From Clostridiales bacterium (GTDB taxonomy: Bacteria > Bacillota > Clostridia > Saccharofermentanales > Saccharofermentanaceae), in NCBI GenBank assembly GCA_017964005.1, contig JAGCSR010000049.1, positions 124,001 to 188,000 on the forward strand: a stretch of DNA of 64,000 bases, read 5' to 3'. The translations under genes were made by a program, and so were the position numbers. Positions 28,753 through 37,493 of the stretch are shown in pieces (the stretch's first letter is position 1; each line of letters starts with the position of its first letter). Below the pieces are notes generated by a model. That model made no database searches, was not told the DNA's origin, and saw only the letters and a program-made list of their open reading frames with translations.

Positions 28753-29160
28753 TTGTTTATGTGGCTGGTATTCATTTTTATTGCAGTTATTCTTTCCGTT
28801 ATTAATCTCATAATGAGCCTCATCGGACGCACCAGACTTCGTAACTGGCTTACCATCGGAGCATTGTCATTCACTGCTTTCGAAGCATGGGCTCAGTACA
28901 ATATGATCTCACAATTCCTGTTCTATAACGACTATGTTGCGATTAATACTACCGTTCCCGCAATGAACGACATGATCATTTGGTTCATCATCATCTTGGT
29001 CCTGATCAACATCCTTGCAAACGTCCTTTATAAGAGCCGCGCCGGCAAGATCGGTATGGCATTCGAGGGAAGAGAGTATCACTCCAGATCAACAGATGCT
29101 CCCGCACCCGACAAGAATGCACAGGCAAAAGAAGAGAAGAAGGAAGAAGCGAAAGCTTAA
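28753..29160 (+). CDS. Small membrane protein of unknown function
   Basis: About 135 residues. The first 30 form one hydrophobic helix, and a second lies at about 75-97 (MIIWFIIILVLINILANVLY). A third, weaker hydrophobic stretch at 38-60 may also span the membrane. The C-terminal 35 residues are hydrophilic and rich in Lys and Glu. The start is uncertain: AGGAGG at 28741-28746 best serves TTG at 28753 (6-base spacing), but TTG at 28750 and ATG at 28759 are in the same frame. I do not recognise a family. Confidence 0.7.
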   Translation: MFMWLVFIFIAVILSVINLIMSLIGRTRLRNWLTIGALSFTAFEAWAQYNMISQFLFYNDYVAINTTVPAMNDMIIWFIIILVLINILANVLYKSRAGKIGMAFEGREYHSRSTDAPAPDKNAQAKEEKKEEAKA

Positions 29161-29198
29161 CTTTGTCTCAACTATATTATTCAAAATGGTTTAAATGT

Positions 29199-29223
29199 TA
29201 ATGCCGCCACTCAGGCGGCATTA
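29199..29223. terminator. Bidirectional terminator hairpin between convergent genes
   Basis: TAATGCCGCC-ACTCA-GGCGGCATTA, a perfect 10-bp stem midway between two convergent genes. The flanks are T-rich on the right and A-rich on the left, but without a long uninterrupted U-run. Confidence 0.75.
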
Positions 29224-29257
29224 CTTATGTTTGATTTTTGTCAGCAATTATATTGCA

Positions 29258-31162
29258 TTACGCGTTCAGGTCTTCCCCAGGTGCTTCCGCGGTAACGGTT
29301 ATCGAGTAGTAGCCTTCGTATATGACCATGCCGGGTTTGGCTCCGGGGATCTTCTTGATGTGTGAGACTTTGCAGTAGTCCACATCGCACTTCATGTCAG
29401 CTGTCTGATGCTGTTCCAGGAGTATCCCTTTGGAGAAATATGCGGCGATGGATGCGGCTTTTGTTACCGCTTCGTCCGAAGGGAATTCTTCCTGAGGGTG
29501 AGATCTTACGATTACATGGGTTCCGGGCATTCCTTTGACGTGGAACCAGTAATCGTCGGGGTCTGCCACGCTGAATGTCAGGCGGTCGTTCTGGATGTTG
29601 TTGCGTCCGCATAGGATCTCGTAGCCGTCGGATGTCAAATATTTTCGATAGGGAAGAGGTTCTGTGGAGCTCTTCTTTTTGTTCCTGTTCTTTCTGTCTG
29701 CCGCAGCTTTTGCTGCCTGACGGAGAGCTCTCGAAGATGCCTTGCCGGATTTGGCTTTCCCCACCATGCGGTTGGGGTCGCCTGATTGGGATATCTCTTT
29801 CCGTTCAGGTTTGGAATCCTGCCTTATCTCTTCTTTGAGGGCCTCTATATCTGCCTGAGTATCGGCGGCCAGGATCGCGGCTCTTAATGTTCTTAAGTAT
29901 TGAATGGAATCTTCGTCGTCCTTTATGTATTCGGCGCTCATCTCATATTTGCGCTTGGCTTTGCGGTATCTTCTGTAGTAGTCGTTGGCATTGTCGGTAG
30001 GCGTGAAAGCCGGGTTCAGAGGAACTTCGACAGAAGAAGGGGAGCCGTCAGGCATAAGGTTCGTGTAATCCGGAAGGATGCAGGATTCGTCACCTTGTTT
30101 AACCGTGCCGATAGATGTGAGTATCAGATCGCCCCATTGGCGGTATCTGTCGGATCTTTGTCCTTCTTCCAGATCCGCTTTATGAGCTTCGTATTTCTTG
30201 GACAGCCTTGACAAAGCCGAATCCACATTGGCAAGAAGGGCTTTTTTGCTGTCGTTCAGACTCTTACTTACCGTGTAGGATTCGTAACATGCATCGAAAA
30301 CTTCGGATATGGATCTGAATTCCCTGCAGGAGGCAAAGCCGGACAGGGGTACGAGAGATACTTCGTATGAAGTATTGTTGTCGTTACTGTAAAGCCTGGG
30401 TGTATAGTCTTTGTTGATTATGGCTTTGAAGTAGCTGCACAGAACTTCGCAGAGTTTGTCGATGTCCTCGGACGACATGAGTTTCGGGGTGTTTCTTATA
30501 TCTATGTCACACCGGCCTGCCAGCTGTTTTGCCATCATGGGTGACAGACCCAGGATTGAATTGACCAGGGCTTTATCGATGGGGCGGGCAACTTCTTCGT
30601 TGCGGATGGGAAGGAGACCGTCTTTTGCCATATCGAGCGCGGCATCTATGGTCATCTTGTCCTGGGCAGGCGGGTATTCGTAGATCCTGGCAGGCATGAC
30701 TTCTCTTACACGGCTCATCTGTGAATCGACATGGATCGCCGAATCGATTATCTTTCCGCCTGGATTGATAAGGATCATGTTGGAGAAACGCCCCATGAGC
30801 TCGGTGGTGAGAGTATAGGATTTTCGATCCTTGAGTTCGTCGGTGTTGGACATACGGATCTCGATTATCCTTTCATATCCGGGGTTGGTTACGGATTCGA
30901 TGCGTGCACCGCTTAAGTATTTGCGGAGAAGCATGCAGAACGAAGGCGGCATTGCCGGGTTCTCGGGCGCCTTATCTGTAAGCCTGATCCTTGCGTGACC
31001 GCAGTTAACGGAGATTATTAGGTGCTTTACTCCGGAATTTGTCCTGATGTGCAGGACTATCGTGTCCTGGGCAGGCTGGAATACCTTATCGACTCTGGCG
31101 CCTGCCAGGTCGCGGTTGAGTTCATATGCTATGACCGAACATAAGATGCCGTCAATGGTCAT
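29258..31162 (-). CDS. rqcH: NFACT family ribosome quality control protein RqcH
   Basis: RqcH/NEMF-type protein that binds the 50S subunit carrying a stalled nascent chain and directs C-terminal alanine tailing. The N-terminal NFACT-N domain (MTIDGILCSVIAYELN, MLLRKYLSGARI, ELMGRFSNMILIN), a long helical middle and the C-terminal NFACT-R domain (DDYWFHVKGMPGTHVIVRS) are all visible in 634 residues. The residue pair at 97-98 that is Asp-Arg in Bacillus RqcH, needed for tRNA-dependent tailing, is Glu-Arg here. Its start overlaps the preceding gene by 4 bases (ATGA). Confidence 0.93.
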   Translation of the reverse strand: MTIDGILCSVIAYELNRDLAGARVDKVFQPAQDTIVLHIRTNSGVKHLIISVNCGHARIRLTDKAPENPAMPPSFCMLLRKYLSGARIESVTNPGYERIIEIRMSNTDELKDRKSYTLTTELMGRFSNMILINPGGKIIDSAIHVDSQMSRVREVMPARIYEYPPAQDKMTIDAALDMAKDGLLPIRNEEVARPIDKALVNSILGLSPMMAKQLAGRCDIDIRNTPKLMSSEDIDKLCEVLCSYFKAIINKDYTPRLYSNDNNTSYEVSLVPLSGFASCREFRSISEVFDACYESYTVSKSLNDSKKALLANVDSALSRLSKKYEAHKADLEEGQRSDRYRQWGDLILTSIGTVKQGDESCILPDYTNLMPDGSPSSVEVPLNPAFTPTDNANDYYRRYRKAKRKYEMSAEYIKDDEDSIQYLRTLRAAILAADTQADIEALKEEIRQDSKPERKEISQSGDPNRMVGKAKSGKASSRALRQAAKAAADRKNRNKKKSSTEPLPYRKYLTSDGYEILCGRNNIQNDRLTFSVADPDDYWFHVKGMPGTHVIVRSHPQEEFPSDEAVTKAASIAAYFSKGILLEQHQTADMKCDVDYCKVSHIKKIPGAKPGMVIYEGYYSITVTAEAPGEDLNA

Positions 31163-31506
31163 GCTCTATCCTGTTCGCTCTTGTGCTTGCCGATGCCGAT
31201 CAGGGTGATGATGATCCAGCATACCAAGGCGATGAGCAGCTCAACACCCAATATGGTGAAGAACTTATTAAAGTCGTTCATGGAGAACAGGAAGTCAAGC
31301 CCGATGATCAATCCGATTACCAAGATCGTGATAATCGGGACGAAAGCTTTAGAGCGAATGAACATGTGGAGGTAGTCGCCGAAACCGACAGACCCCTTCT
31401 GTGGAGCTTTCTGCCTTGAACGGGAAGAAGACGCAGAAGACCTGCTCCTCGAAGATGAGGACTTCTTCTTTGCGGATTGCGTACGACCTTTGCTCCTTGT
31501 TGTCAT
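31159..31506 (-). CDS. Small basic, serine-rich membrane protein
   Basis: 115 residues. The first 40 are almost entirely Ser, Arg, Lys and Gln (low complexity). Then come two membrane helices (about residues 55-72 and 83-103) and a short charged tail. No family recognised. It is locked between prs and rqcH: its start codon overlaps the prs stop (TGATG), and its stop overlaps the rqcH start (ATGA), which implies translational coupling. The basic tail could bind nucleic acid or membrane lipids, but that is only a guess. Confidence 0.75.
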   Translation of the reverse strand: MTTRSKGRTQSAKKKSSSSRSRSSASSSRSRQKAPQKGSVGFGDYLHMFIRSKAFVPIITILVIGLIIGLDFLFSMNDFNKFFTILGVELLIALVCWIIITLIGIGKHKSEQDRA

Positions 31507-32711
31507 CAGGCAAGATCTCCTCTTTCTCTGAGAAGTTTCTGGATCTTCTCTGTAGGATTAACAAGACCGGACAGGGACGCATCGTGGTTGATCGCATCGA
31601 TGAGGAGCGCCACGAACTTGCACATATTGACATCGGCATACCAGGGAGCCTCGAGCAGTTCGGGTCTTCTGTATATGGCATTTGTTGCGAAGACCTTGTT
31701 GATGATGCCTTCTTCGTATGCCTTATTGAACTTGTCGATGCCTTCGGTGAAGAGACCGAAAGTAACGGCGCAGAACACGTCCTTAGCTCCGCGGTCCTTC
31801 ATCTCACGGGCGATGTCGAGCATGGAATCGCCGGAGGAGATCATGTCGTCAACGATAAGGATATCAAGGCCTTCAACAGAGTCTCCTAAGAATTCGTGAG
31901 CGATGATGGGGTTGCGGCCGTTTACGATGGTCGTGTAGTCGCGTCTCTTGTAGAATGTTCCGAGAGGAACACCCAGGATGGATGCGAAGTACATGGCTCT
32001 CGGGATACCGCCTTCATCGGGGGATACGACCATGAACTTACCCTTGGAGAATGAAAGGTTAGGGATCTGTCTGTACATTTCCTTGATTATCTGGTACGTG
32101 GGCGGGATGCTCTCGAATCCTGCCAGAGGGATAGTATTTGCAACACGCTCGTCATGAGCGTCGAAGGTGATGATGTTGGCAACACCCAGGTTGTAGAGTT
32201 CTTCCAGTGCGAAAGCGCAGTCCAGGGATTCTCTTGAATTCCTCTTGTGCTGACGGGATTCGTACAGGAACGGCATGATGACATTAATCCTTCTGGATTT
32301 ACCGGAGCAGGCGAGGATAACTCTCTTAAGATCCTGATAATGGTCGTCGGGGCTCATCCTGTTGTCCTGACCGAACATCTTGTAGGTGCAGGAACAGTTC
32401 ATGACATCGCTGATAATGTAAAGGTCGTGGCCTCTTACCGTATTCTTGATAACGGCTTTGCCTTCGCCTGAAGAGAATCTTGTGTTATCGACATCGATCC
32501 TGTAATCTTCACGGTAGAACCCGGGGTAGGAGGAAACTATCTCTTCCTGCTGATACTCGGAACGTCTCTTGTTAAGGTAGAAGTTGACCTTCTCGGTAAA
32601 TTCGCCGGAACCTACGAGCGGGATAAGTCCGATGGGACCTACGGGAGCCATAGGGTTCTCGCCGTACTGGTTATACCTTGAATAGGATTTCTCGTCTGCT
32701 GCTGATGTCAT
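31506..32711 (-). CDS. prs: Ribose-phosphate pyrophosphokinase, long form
   Basis: Makes PRPP from ribose-5-phosphate and ATP for nucleotide, His and Trp synthesis. Both phosphoribosyltransferase-like halves are present. Visible are FDAHDER (the counterpart of the DLHA metal/ATP site), SPDEGG near residue 230, the catalytic flexible loop with Lys-Arg-Arg at 255-257, and the PRPP loop IVDDMISSGDS at 286-296. At 401 residues it is clearly longer than the usual ~315, with extra N-terminal sequence. A paralogue lies 52 bases upstream. AAGGAAGG serves as ribosome-binding site. Confidence 0.9.
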   Translation of the reverse strand: MTSAADEKSYSRYNQYGENPMAPVGPIGLIPLVGSGEFTEKVNFYLNKRRSEYQQEEIVSSYPGFYREDYRIDVDNTRFSSGEGKAVIKNTVRGHDLYIISDVMNCSCTYKMFGQDNRMSPDDHYQDLKRVILACSGKSRRINVIMPFLYESRQHKRNSRESLDCAFALEELYNLGVANIITFDAHDERVANTIPLAGFESIPPTYQIIKEMYRQIPNLSFSKGKFMVVSPDEGGIPRAMYFASILGVPLGTFYKRRDYTTIVNGRNPIIAHEFLGDSVEGLDILIVDDMISSGDSMLDIAREMKDRGAKDVFCAVTFGLFTEGIDKFNKAYEEGIINKVFATNAIYRRPELLEAPWYADVNMCKFVALLIDAINHDASLSGLVNPTEKIQKLLRERGDLA

Positions 32712-32763
32712 CTGTAAGCCTTCCTTTCGTACATAGTGAAGTCTACTTTAATATCTTCTCATA

Positions 32764-33984
32764 TTATTCGTTAAATTCATCGAAAATTTCACCCAATCTG
32801 ATCTGCTTTGTCACAGCCTCGATCCTCTGAGTGGAATTGATGAGGTCGTAAACCGATTCATCCATATTAATGGCGTCGATGATCCTTGCAACATAAGGCA
32901 CCATATCAACATCCACATACCACGGGCGCGACAGGAGTTCTTCGGTCCTGTAGATGAGGTTCGTGCAGAGAACCGCCTTTACGGTACCTTCTGCATAAAG
33001 GTCATCGAAAACCTTAAGCCCGTTTGTAAAGAGCCCGAAAGGCGCAAGACAGTAAATGTCGCGGGCCCCGAGCTCCTTGAGTTTCCTGGAAGTCCTTGCC
33101 ATAGTGCTTCCGGAGTTGATCATGTCATCAATGAGGAGCACATCCTTGCTGGTTACATCGTCTCCGAGGAACATGAACTCCTTGATCGGGTGCTCACCGG
33201 CGATCTTGACTGAATAGTCACGGTCGCGGTAGAAGATCCCCAGAGGAAGGTTAAGTACTGATGTATAGCGGATGGCGCGGGTAGCGCCCATCTCGTCCGG
33301 GCTTACAACGACAGTGGATTTGCCGTCGAGTTTGACTGAACCGAACCTGTCGAGCAGGGTGGAGATGATCTTGAACCTGCACTGAGGCATCTCGATATCC
33401 ATGAGCGGTACGGCATTGGCGATCCTCTCGTCGTGGGGATCGAACATTATCAGTTTGGACACTCCGAGATTATAAAGATTCTTCAGCATCTCGGCGCAAT
33501 CATAGGATTCTCTGTGGGAGTCCAGCTTTTCGCGCCTGCCTTCATAGACGAAAGGCATGATCACATTGACTCTCTTGGCTTTGCCCATACAGCAGGAGAC
33601 TATCCTGATAAGATCGCGATAGTGGTCGTCGGCGCTTATGGTGTGTTCACCGACAACAAGATCGTGGGACATATTATGCGCCAGGACATCAGTAAGGATG
33701 AATATATCGTGGCCCCGTGCGCTCTCTCCGAGGACAAACTTACCCTCGCCGGTTTGGAATCTGACCAATTCCGAATCGAAAATATAGTCTTTTCGGGAAT
33801 ATCCGGGTGAATGTACATAAGGATTTGCTGCCTTCTCGACGCGGTTTGCGCGCTTTTCCGCTAAGACAGCGTTAACTTTGTTGACAAAATCGCTGTTTGC
33901 CGAGTGACCGATTATACCAATCGGTCCGAAAGGCTCGTGTGCAGCAGCTCCGAATCTGGCGGATGAGTCGATTAAGTCTGACAT
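32764..33984 (-). CDS. PRPP synthetase paralogue with altered catalytic loop
   Basis: A 406-residue relative of the adjacent prs product, sharing layout and many blocks (GPIGxI near residue 20, FDPHDER, SPDE, LIDDMINSGST). At the flexible catalytic loop, where prs has Lys-Arg-Arg, this one has Arg-Asp-Arg (253-255), so the lysine that helps phosphate transfer is missing. It could be a weak enzyme or a regulatory partner, as the PRPP-synthetase-associated proteins of animals are. The ATG at 33984 has GGAGG 4 bases upstream. A TTG 36 bases earlier has none. It is first in the operon with prs, a small membrane protein and rqcH. Confidence 0.8.
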   Translation of the reverse strand: MSDLIDSSARFGAAAHEPFGPIGIIGHSANSDFVNKVNAVLAEKRANRVEKAANPYVHSPGYSRKDYIFDSELVRFQTGEGKFVLGESARGHDIFILTDVLAHNMSHDLVVGEHTISADDHYRDLIRIVSCCMGKAKRVNVIMPFVYEGRREKLDSHRESYDCAEMLKNLYNLGVSKLIMFDPHDERIANAVPLMDIEMPQCRFKIISTLLDRFGSVKLDGKSTVVVSPDEMGATRAIRYTSVLNLPLGIFYRDRDYSVKIAGEHPIKEFMFLGDDVTSKDVLLIDDMINSGSTMARTSRKLKELGARDIYCLAPFGLFTNGLKVFDDLYAEGTVKAVLCTNLIYRTEELLSRPWYVDVDMVPYVARIIDAINMDESVYDLINSTQRIEAVTKQIRLGEIFDEFNE

Positions 33985-34012
33985 ATGACCTCCGAGATCT
34001 CTTATCACAAAT

Positions 34013-34041
34013 AGTATCAACTATCTTATTTTTATTATCAA
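34013..34041 (-). promoter_or_regulatory. Candidate promoter of the prs-rqcH operon
   Basis: On the minus strand TTGATA (34036-34041) and GATACT (34013-34018), spaced 17 bases, 28 bases before the first start codon. Confidence 0.45.
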
Positions 34042-34127
34042 CAAGAAGATTGGATAAATTAGCATAAAAAAACTCGCCGAAAATCGTCACTGTTTTTGTA
34101 AAAATATTCAAAGAATAAATAGATAGC

Positions 34128-34730
34128 TTATGCTAACCCGTTGACGAATGCCGCGATACCGTCCGCAAGATCGGTTATCCCCAGCTTTTTGTCGGCTGAG
34201 ACGGCATATATCTGCGCATCCTGAGCGAAATCGAATTCCTGTGCGAGCTGCCTTTGCCTTGTCAGACATTGAGAACGGCTCATCTTATCGCACTTGGTAA
34301 ACACGATGAAGTAGGGAATATCAGCAGAATTCAGGTATTCGAGCATCATTATGTCCTTGTCGGAAGGCTCGCGTCTTATATCCAGAAGGACCAAAGCCAG
34401 CGTTATCTTGCGCCCCGAAGTGAAGTAATCGTCACAAAGTGCCGAGAATTCGGTGTTCTTCTCGCGGGATACCTTAGCATACCCGTATCCCGGTAGATCT
34501 GCGATAAGAAGGCTCTTATCCACTTCAAAGTAGATGACCTGTCTGGTCTTTCCGGGAGAAGATGATGTTCTTGCAAGCTTGCTGTTATCGGCCAGCGCAT
34601 TGACCAGGGAAGATTTGCCCACATTGGATCTGCCGCACAGTACAATCTCGGGAAGGTCCTGGGCAGGGCACTGCGAGATCTTTGCTGCGGCTTTTAAGAA
34701 TGTGGTCTTTCTGAAATTGATGTTTCCCAT
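34128..34730 (-). CDS. ysxC: Ribosome biogenesis GTPase YsxC/EngB
   Basis: Essential small GTPase for 50S subunit assembly. The 200 residues show G1 GRSNVGKSS (about residue 32), G3 DLPGYG, G4 FTKCDK and the usual PGKTRQVIYFEV region. The ATG at 34730 (MGNINFRK) gives the normal family length. The open frame extends upstream without family similarity, and no strong ribosome-binding site is visible, so the start is moderately sure. Divergent from comEC. Confidence 0.94.
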   Translation of the reverse strand: MGNINFRKTTFLKAAAKISQCPAQDLPEIVLCGRSNVGKSSLVNALADNSKLARTSSSPGKTRQVIYFEVDKSLLIADLPGYGYAKVSREKNTEFSALCDDYFTSGRKITLALVLLDIRREPSDKDIMMLEYLNSADIPYFIVFTKCDKMSRSQCLTRQRQLAQEFDFAQDAQIYAVSADKKLGITDLADGIAAFVNGLA

Positions 34731-34885
34731 GCCGAAGATTTTACCATATCGACGGCGGCAAAAACGACAAAATCTCGTAAAGGTACAGATTTTTATAGTG
34801 GTTTTTGCAGGATTTCGCAGGTTTTGTAAGACGATGTGAGACGATTCTACGTGACTTTTGGCCACGGATGCTATATGCCCGAAGT

Positions 34886-37273
34886 ATGAACAGAAAGGGC
34901 ACAGCAGAGTTGTTAACCAAGGCGGGGCGGACCCCTGCGGTCCTTGCGGCATTCATTATCTTTTTGTCGCAGGTGTCCTTTTGCTGCGGATATTATCTGC
35001 CGGGTGTGGTGATCGTTGTATTATGTGTCGGGACAGCTGCTGCCGCGATAGTGCTCGGCTGCAGCGATGCCGGAGCTTCGCTCCTTATGGCAGCGGTGTT
35101 TTCGGTGCTCCTTGCGATCCCGGTGATCGATAATGCTTCCTGTGCGATTGATGCTCCGACGGGATACGGATCATACAGGATATATGTGACATCAGCACAG
35201 CAAAAACTGGACGGTAAACGCAGGTTATACGGGAAAACCATGTCCGGAATACTTGTATCGTCTGTTCTTCCCGTTGAAGCCGTTGCCTGTTACCCGGCTG
35301 ATATTATCGAGATCGAAGGAGAATTAGAGATCCCGTCTGTTGCGACCAATCCCGGTGAGTTCGACTATAAAAGCTACCTTTCGAACCGCGGGATAACAAG
35401 GACCGTGAATGCCGAATCGGTCCGGGTCATATCCCGGGGCGGGATCCTTGCGGGTGCTGCGTCATTTGCAGAAGAGAAGAGGCTGTCTTTTATCGGGTTT
35501 TTCACTTCCGGTATGGACCGGGACACTATGGCTCTGGCTTCAGCCCTTCTTTTCGGAGACAGGAGCCTTCTCGGAGACGATATATCCCGGAAGTTTACCG
35601 TGACCGGACTTAATCACCTTGCGGCTGTCTCAGGAACACATTTTTCGGGCTTTCTTATACTCTTCCCGGCCCTTATGAGCCTTGCGGGGGTACGTGACCG
35701 CAGGATAACCGGAACTGTCTATGTCATCTTTTGTATCTTCATAGGGTTCCTGACATCCTGGACGGAGTCGGTGACCCGCGCGGCATTCATGAATATCTGT
35801 TCTTTTTTCGGAAGAGACTCCCTGTCTTCCATGAGCATAGCCGCGATATTGATCATATTCTCCGATCCATACAGTGTACTGTCTCAAGGATTCCTTATGA
35901 GCTACGCGGCCTGCCTTGCAATAAAGTTTATCGTCCCGAGGATCCGGGGATCCGTAGTAAAGATTGTCATTGACCTTATCAGACAAACCCCGTGGCGTGG
36001 TATCTGTACACACAGGTTTGAGATCAGGGTTTCCAAGGCGGTATCAGTCTTTGCCGTGTTTATAGGGTGTTCCCTGATGATGTGCCTCTTTTCGGGAAGC
36101 GTTGAAGTCAGGATCGGGCCGGCGATGATGCTGATCAATGTTATCGCAACACTTCTGGTGTCCTTTATCTGCGCATGTTTCATGCCGGCAGCGCTGCTGT
36201 GCTGTATCTGGTCGGTCTTTGCCTCCGGTACGGGTCCTGCCCGGCTACCGCTGACCTTTATGCTGGAACTGTTCAAAGCCTTTATCTACAGAGTATCTGA
36301 ACATGCTTATTCGTCTATAGGTATTTCCTGCAGTCCGCGTTACCTGATAATTACCTTAGTCATATTCATCATCCTGGCACTGCTGCCGAGGTGCATTCTC
36401 AAAAAACTCCTGTTCACATCGTCCTGCCTGGCCCTATGTGCAGCTTTGGGAATATACGGAGCAGACGTCATAAAATACGGTGCGGTCAAGATCGTCTTTG
36501 TCGATGTCGGGCAGGGCGACTGTGCCCTTGTCATGTCAGGTGGAAAGACCGCACTCATAGACGGCGGAATCGCAGACGAAGGTATGAAGACACTGCCTAC
36601 AGTGCTTGACCACTACAATATAGACAAAGTCGATTACGCGATAATGAGCCACTGGGATTCCGACCACGTAGGCGGTCTTTTGTCCCTCGCGGGTCAGGGA
36701 AGAGTGAGGAGGCTCTATTCGCCATACACAGTCTGTGATGAACAGGTCTGCGGGGTACTTTCAGATTCCCTCGGACTTTCTCCTTCAGAATGCAATATGT
36801 TCCTTGCGGACAATGTTACCGGGATCAACAACAATGACACATTCACTCTGTCCGATTCCTGCCGGATCCGGGTCGTTGCTCCGGACCTCGCCGCATCCGG
36901 CGGTAATGAAGATTCAGCAGTTCTTATCCTTGAAGCCTGCGGCACCAAGATCATGTTTACCGGGGATATCGGCATTGATACGGAAGACAAACTTGCTGCG
37001 GCAGGCAGGCTTCCGGATATCGATATTCTCAAAGTTGCCCACCACGGCAGCCGCTTCTCGACGGGGACCGGCTTCTTGAGCGCAGTTAAAGCAGAGTGCG
37101 CGGTCATCTCGGTAGCTGCCGATAATCCCTACGGGCACCCGGCGCCCGCCACCTTGGACCGTCTTACCTCTGCCGGATGCCGAGTTTTTCGAACATCAAT
37201 ATCCGGCGCGATCACCGTCGATATCGGTAGATCCGGCTATCGGATAACCTGCTTCATCCCTGACACCGGATGA
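34886..37273 (+). CDS. comEC: DNA internalization competence protein ComEC/Rec2
   Basis: Membrane channel through which transforming DNA enters. Several N-terminal helices and an OB-like extracellular part lead to the competence domain. Its signature is LLFGDRSLL followed by GLNHLAAVSGTHFSGF, with many more helices. A C-terminal metallo-beta-lactamase-like domain (VFVDVGQGDC, SHWDSDHVGG, LKVAHHGS) is intact. Full length is about 795 residues. The start is unsure: ATG at 34886 is chosen, but in-frame ATGs at 34868 and 34805 exist and none has a good ribosome-binding site. The stop codon abuts the repeat array at 37274. Natural competence is possible but not shown. Confidence 0.9.
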   Translation: MNRKGTAELLTKAGRTPAVLAAFIIFLSQVSFCCGYYLPGVVIVVLCVGTAAAAIVLGCSDAGASLLMAAVFSVLLAIPVIDNASCAIDAPTGYGSYRIYVTSAQQKLDGKRRLYGKTMSGILVSSVLPVEAVACYPADIIEIEGELEIPSVATNPGEFDYKSYLSNRGITRTVNAESVRVISRGGILAGAASFAEEKRLSFIGFFTSGMDRDTMALASALLFGDRSLLGDDISRKFTVTGLNHLAAVSGTHFSGFLILFPALMSLAGVRDRRITGTVYVIFCIFIGFLTSWTESVTRAAFMNICSFFGRDSLSSMSIAAILIIFSDPYSVLSQGFLMSYAACLAIKFIVPRIRGSVVKIVIDLIRQTPWRGICTHRFEIRVSKAVSVFAVFIGCSLMMCLFSGSVEVRIGPAMMLINVIATLLVSFICACFMPAALLCCIWSVFASGTGPARLPLTFMLELFKAFIYRVSEHAYSSIGISCSPRYLIITLVIFIILALLPRCILKKLLFTSSCLALCAALGIYGADVIKYGAVKIVFVDVGQGDCALVMSGGKTALIDGGIADEGMKTLPTVLDHYNIDKVDYAIMSHWDSDHVGGLLSLAGQGRVRRLYSPYTVCDEQVCGVLSDSLGLSPSECNMFLADNVTGINNNDTFTLSDSCRIRVVAPDLAASGGNEDSAVLILEACGTKIMFTGDIGIDTEDKLAAAGRLPDIDILKVAHHGSRFSTGTGFLSAVKAECAVISVAADNPYGHPAPATLDRLTSAGCRVFRTSISGAITVDIGRSGYRITCFIPDTG

Positions 37274-37478
37274 TTTCGACTAAATGCCGTTTGCATCCTA
37301 ATTTAGTCGAAATAATCATTGTGTTTTTCGACTAAACAGCAATAAATAAAGGCTTTAGTCTAAATTTAGCTATTCAATCAGCTGATTTTTCGACTAAACA
37401 CGTTTTGAAAATACATTTGGTCTAAATTATAGCTTTTTATTTAGACTATCTCGTCGAAAATTGATCATTTAGTCGAAA
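37274..37478. repeat. Array of four phased 11-17-11 inverted repeats (TTTCGACTAAA)
   Basis: Four units, each an 11-base arm TTTCGACTAAA, 17 bases, and the inverted arm TTTAGTCGAAA. They lie at 37274-37312, 37326-37364, 37388-37426 and 37440-37478. Loops are always 17 bases with unrelated sequence. Spacers between units are 13, 23 and 13. Unit 1 is perfect, unit 2 has one arm mismatch, unit 3 two and unit 4 three. Unit starts are 52, 62 and 52 bases apart, close to whole turns of DNA. The middle spacer ends in a perfect 12-base palindrome (37376-37387). The array begins directly after the comEC stop and ends 15 bases before the next start codon. Function unknown: operator, recombination site or RNA hairpins are all possible. 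Confidence 0.9.
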
Positions 37479-37493
37479 AGAAACGGAGGACAT

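Noticed and set aside
31506..33984. Tandem prs genes as an assembly duplication
   Set aside because: The two proteins differ throughout and in key residues, so they are true paralogues.
37274..37312. Reading the first unit as a dif/Xer site or only as the comEC terminator
   Set aside because: Arms are 11 bases but the centre is 17, not 6. As a terminator it is AT-rich with a long loop, and the same unit is repeated three more times.
37274..37478. Reading the repeat array as CRISPR
   Set aside because: Repeats are 11 bases and alternate in orientation, spacers are not of one protospacer-like size, and no cas genes are near.
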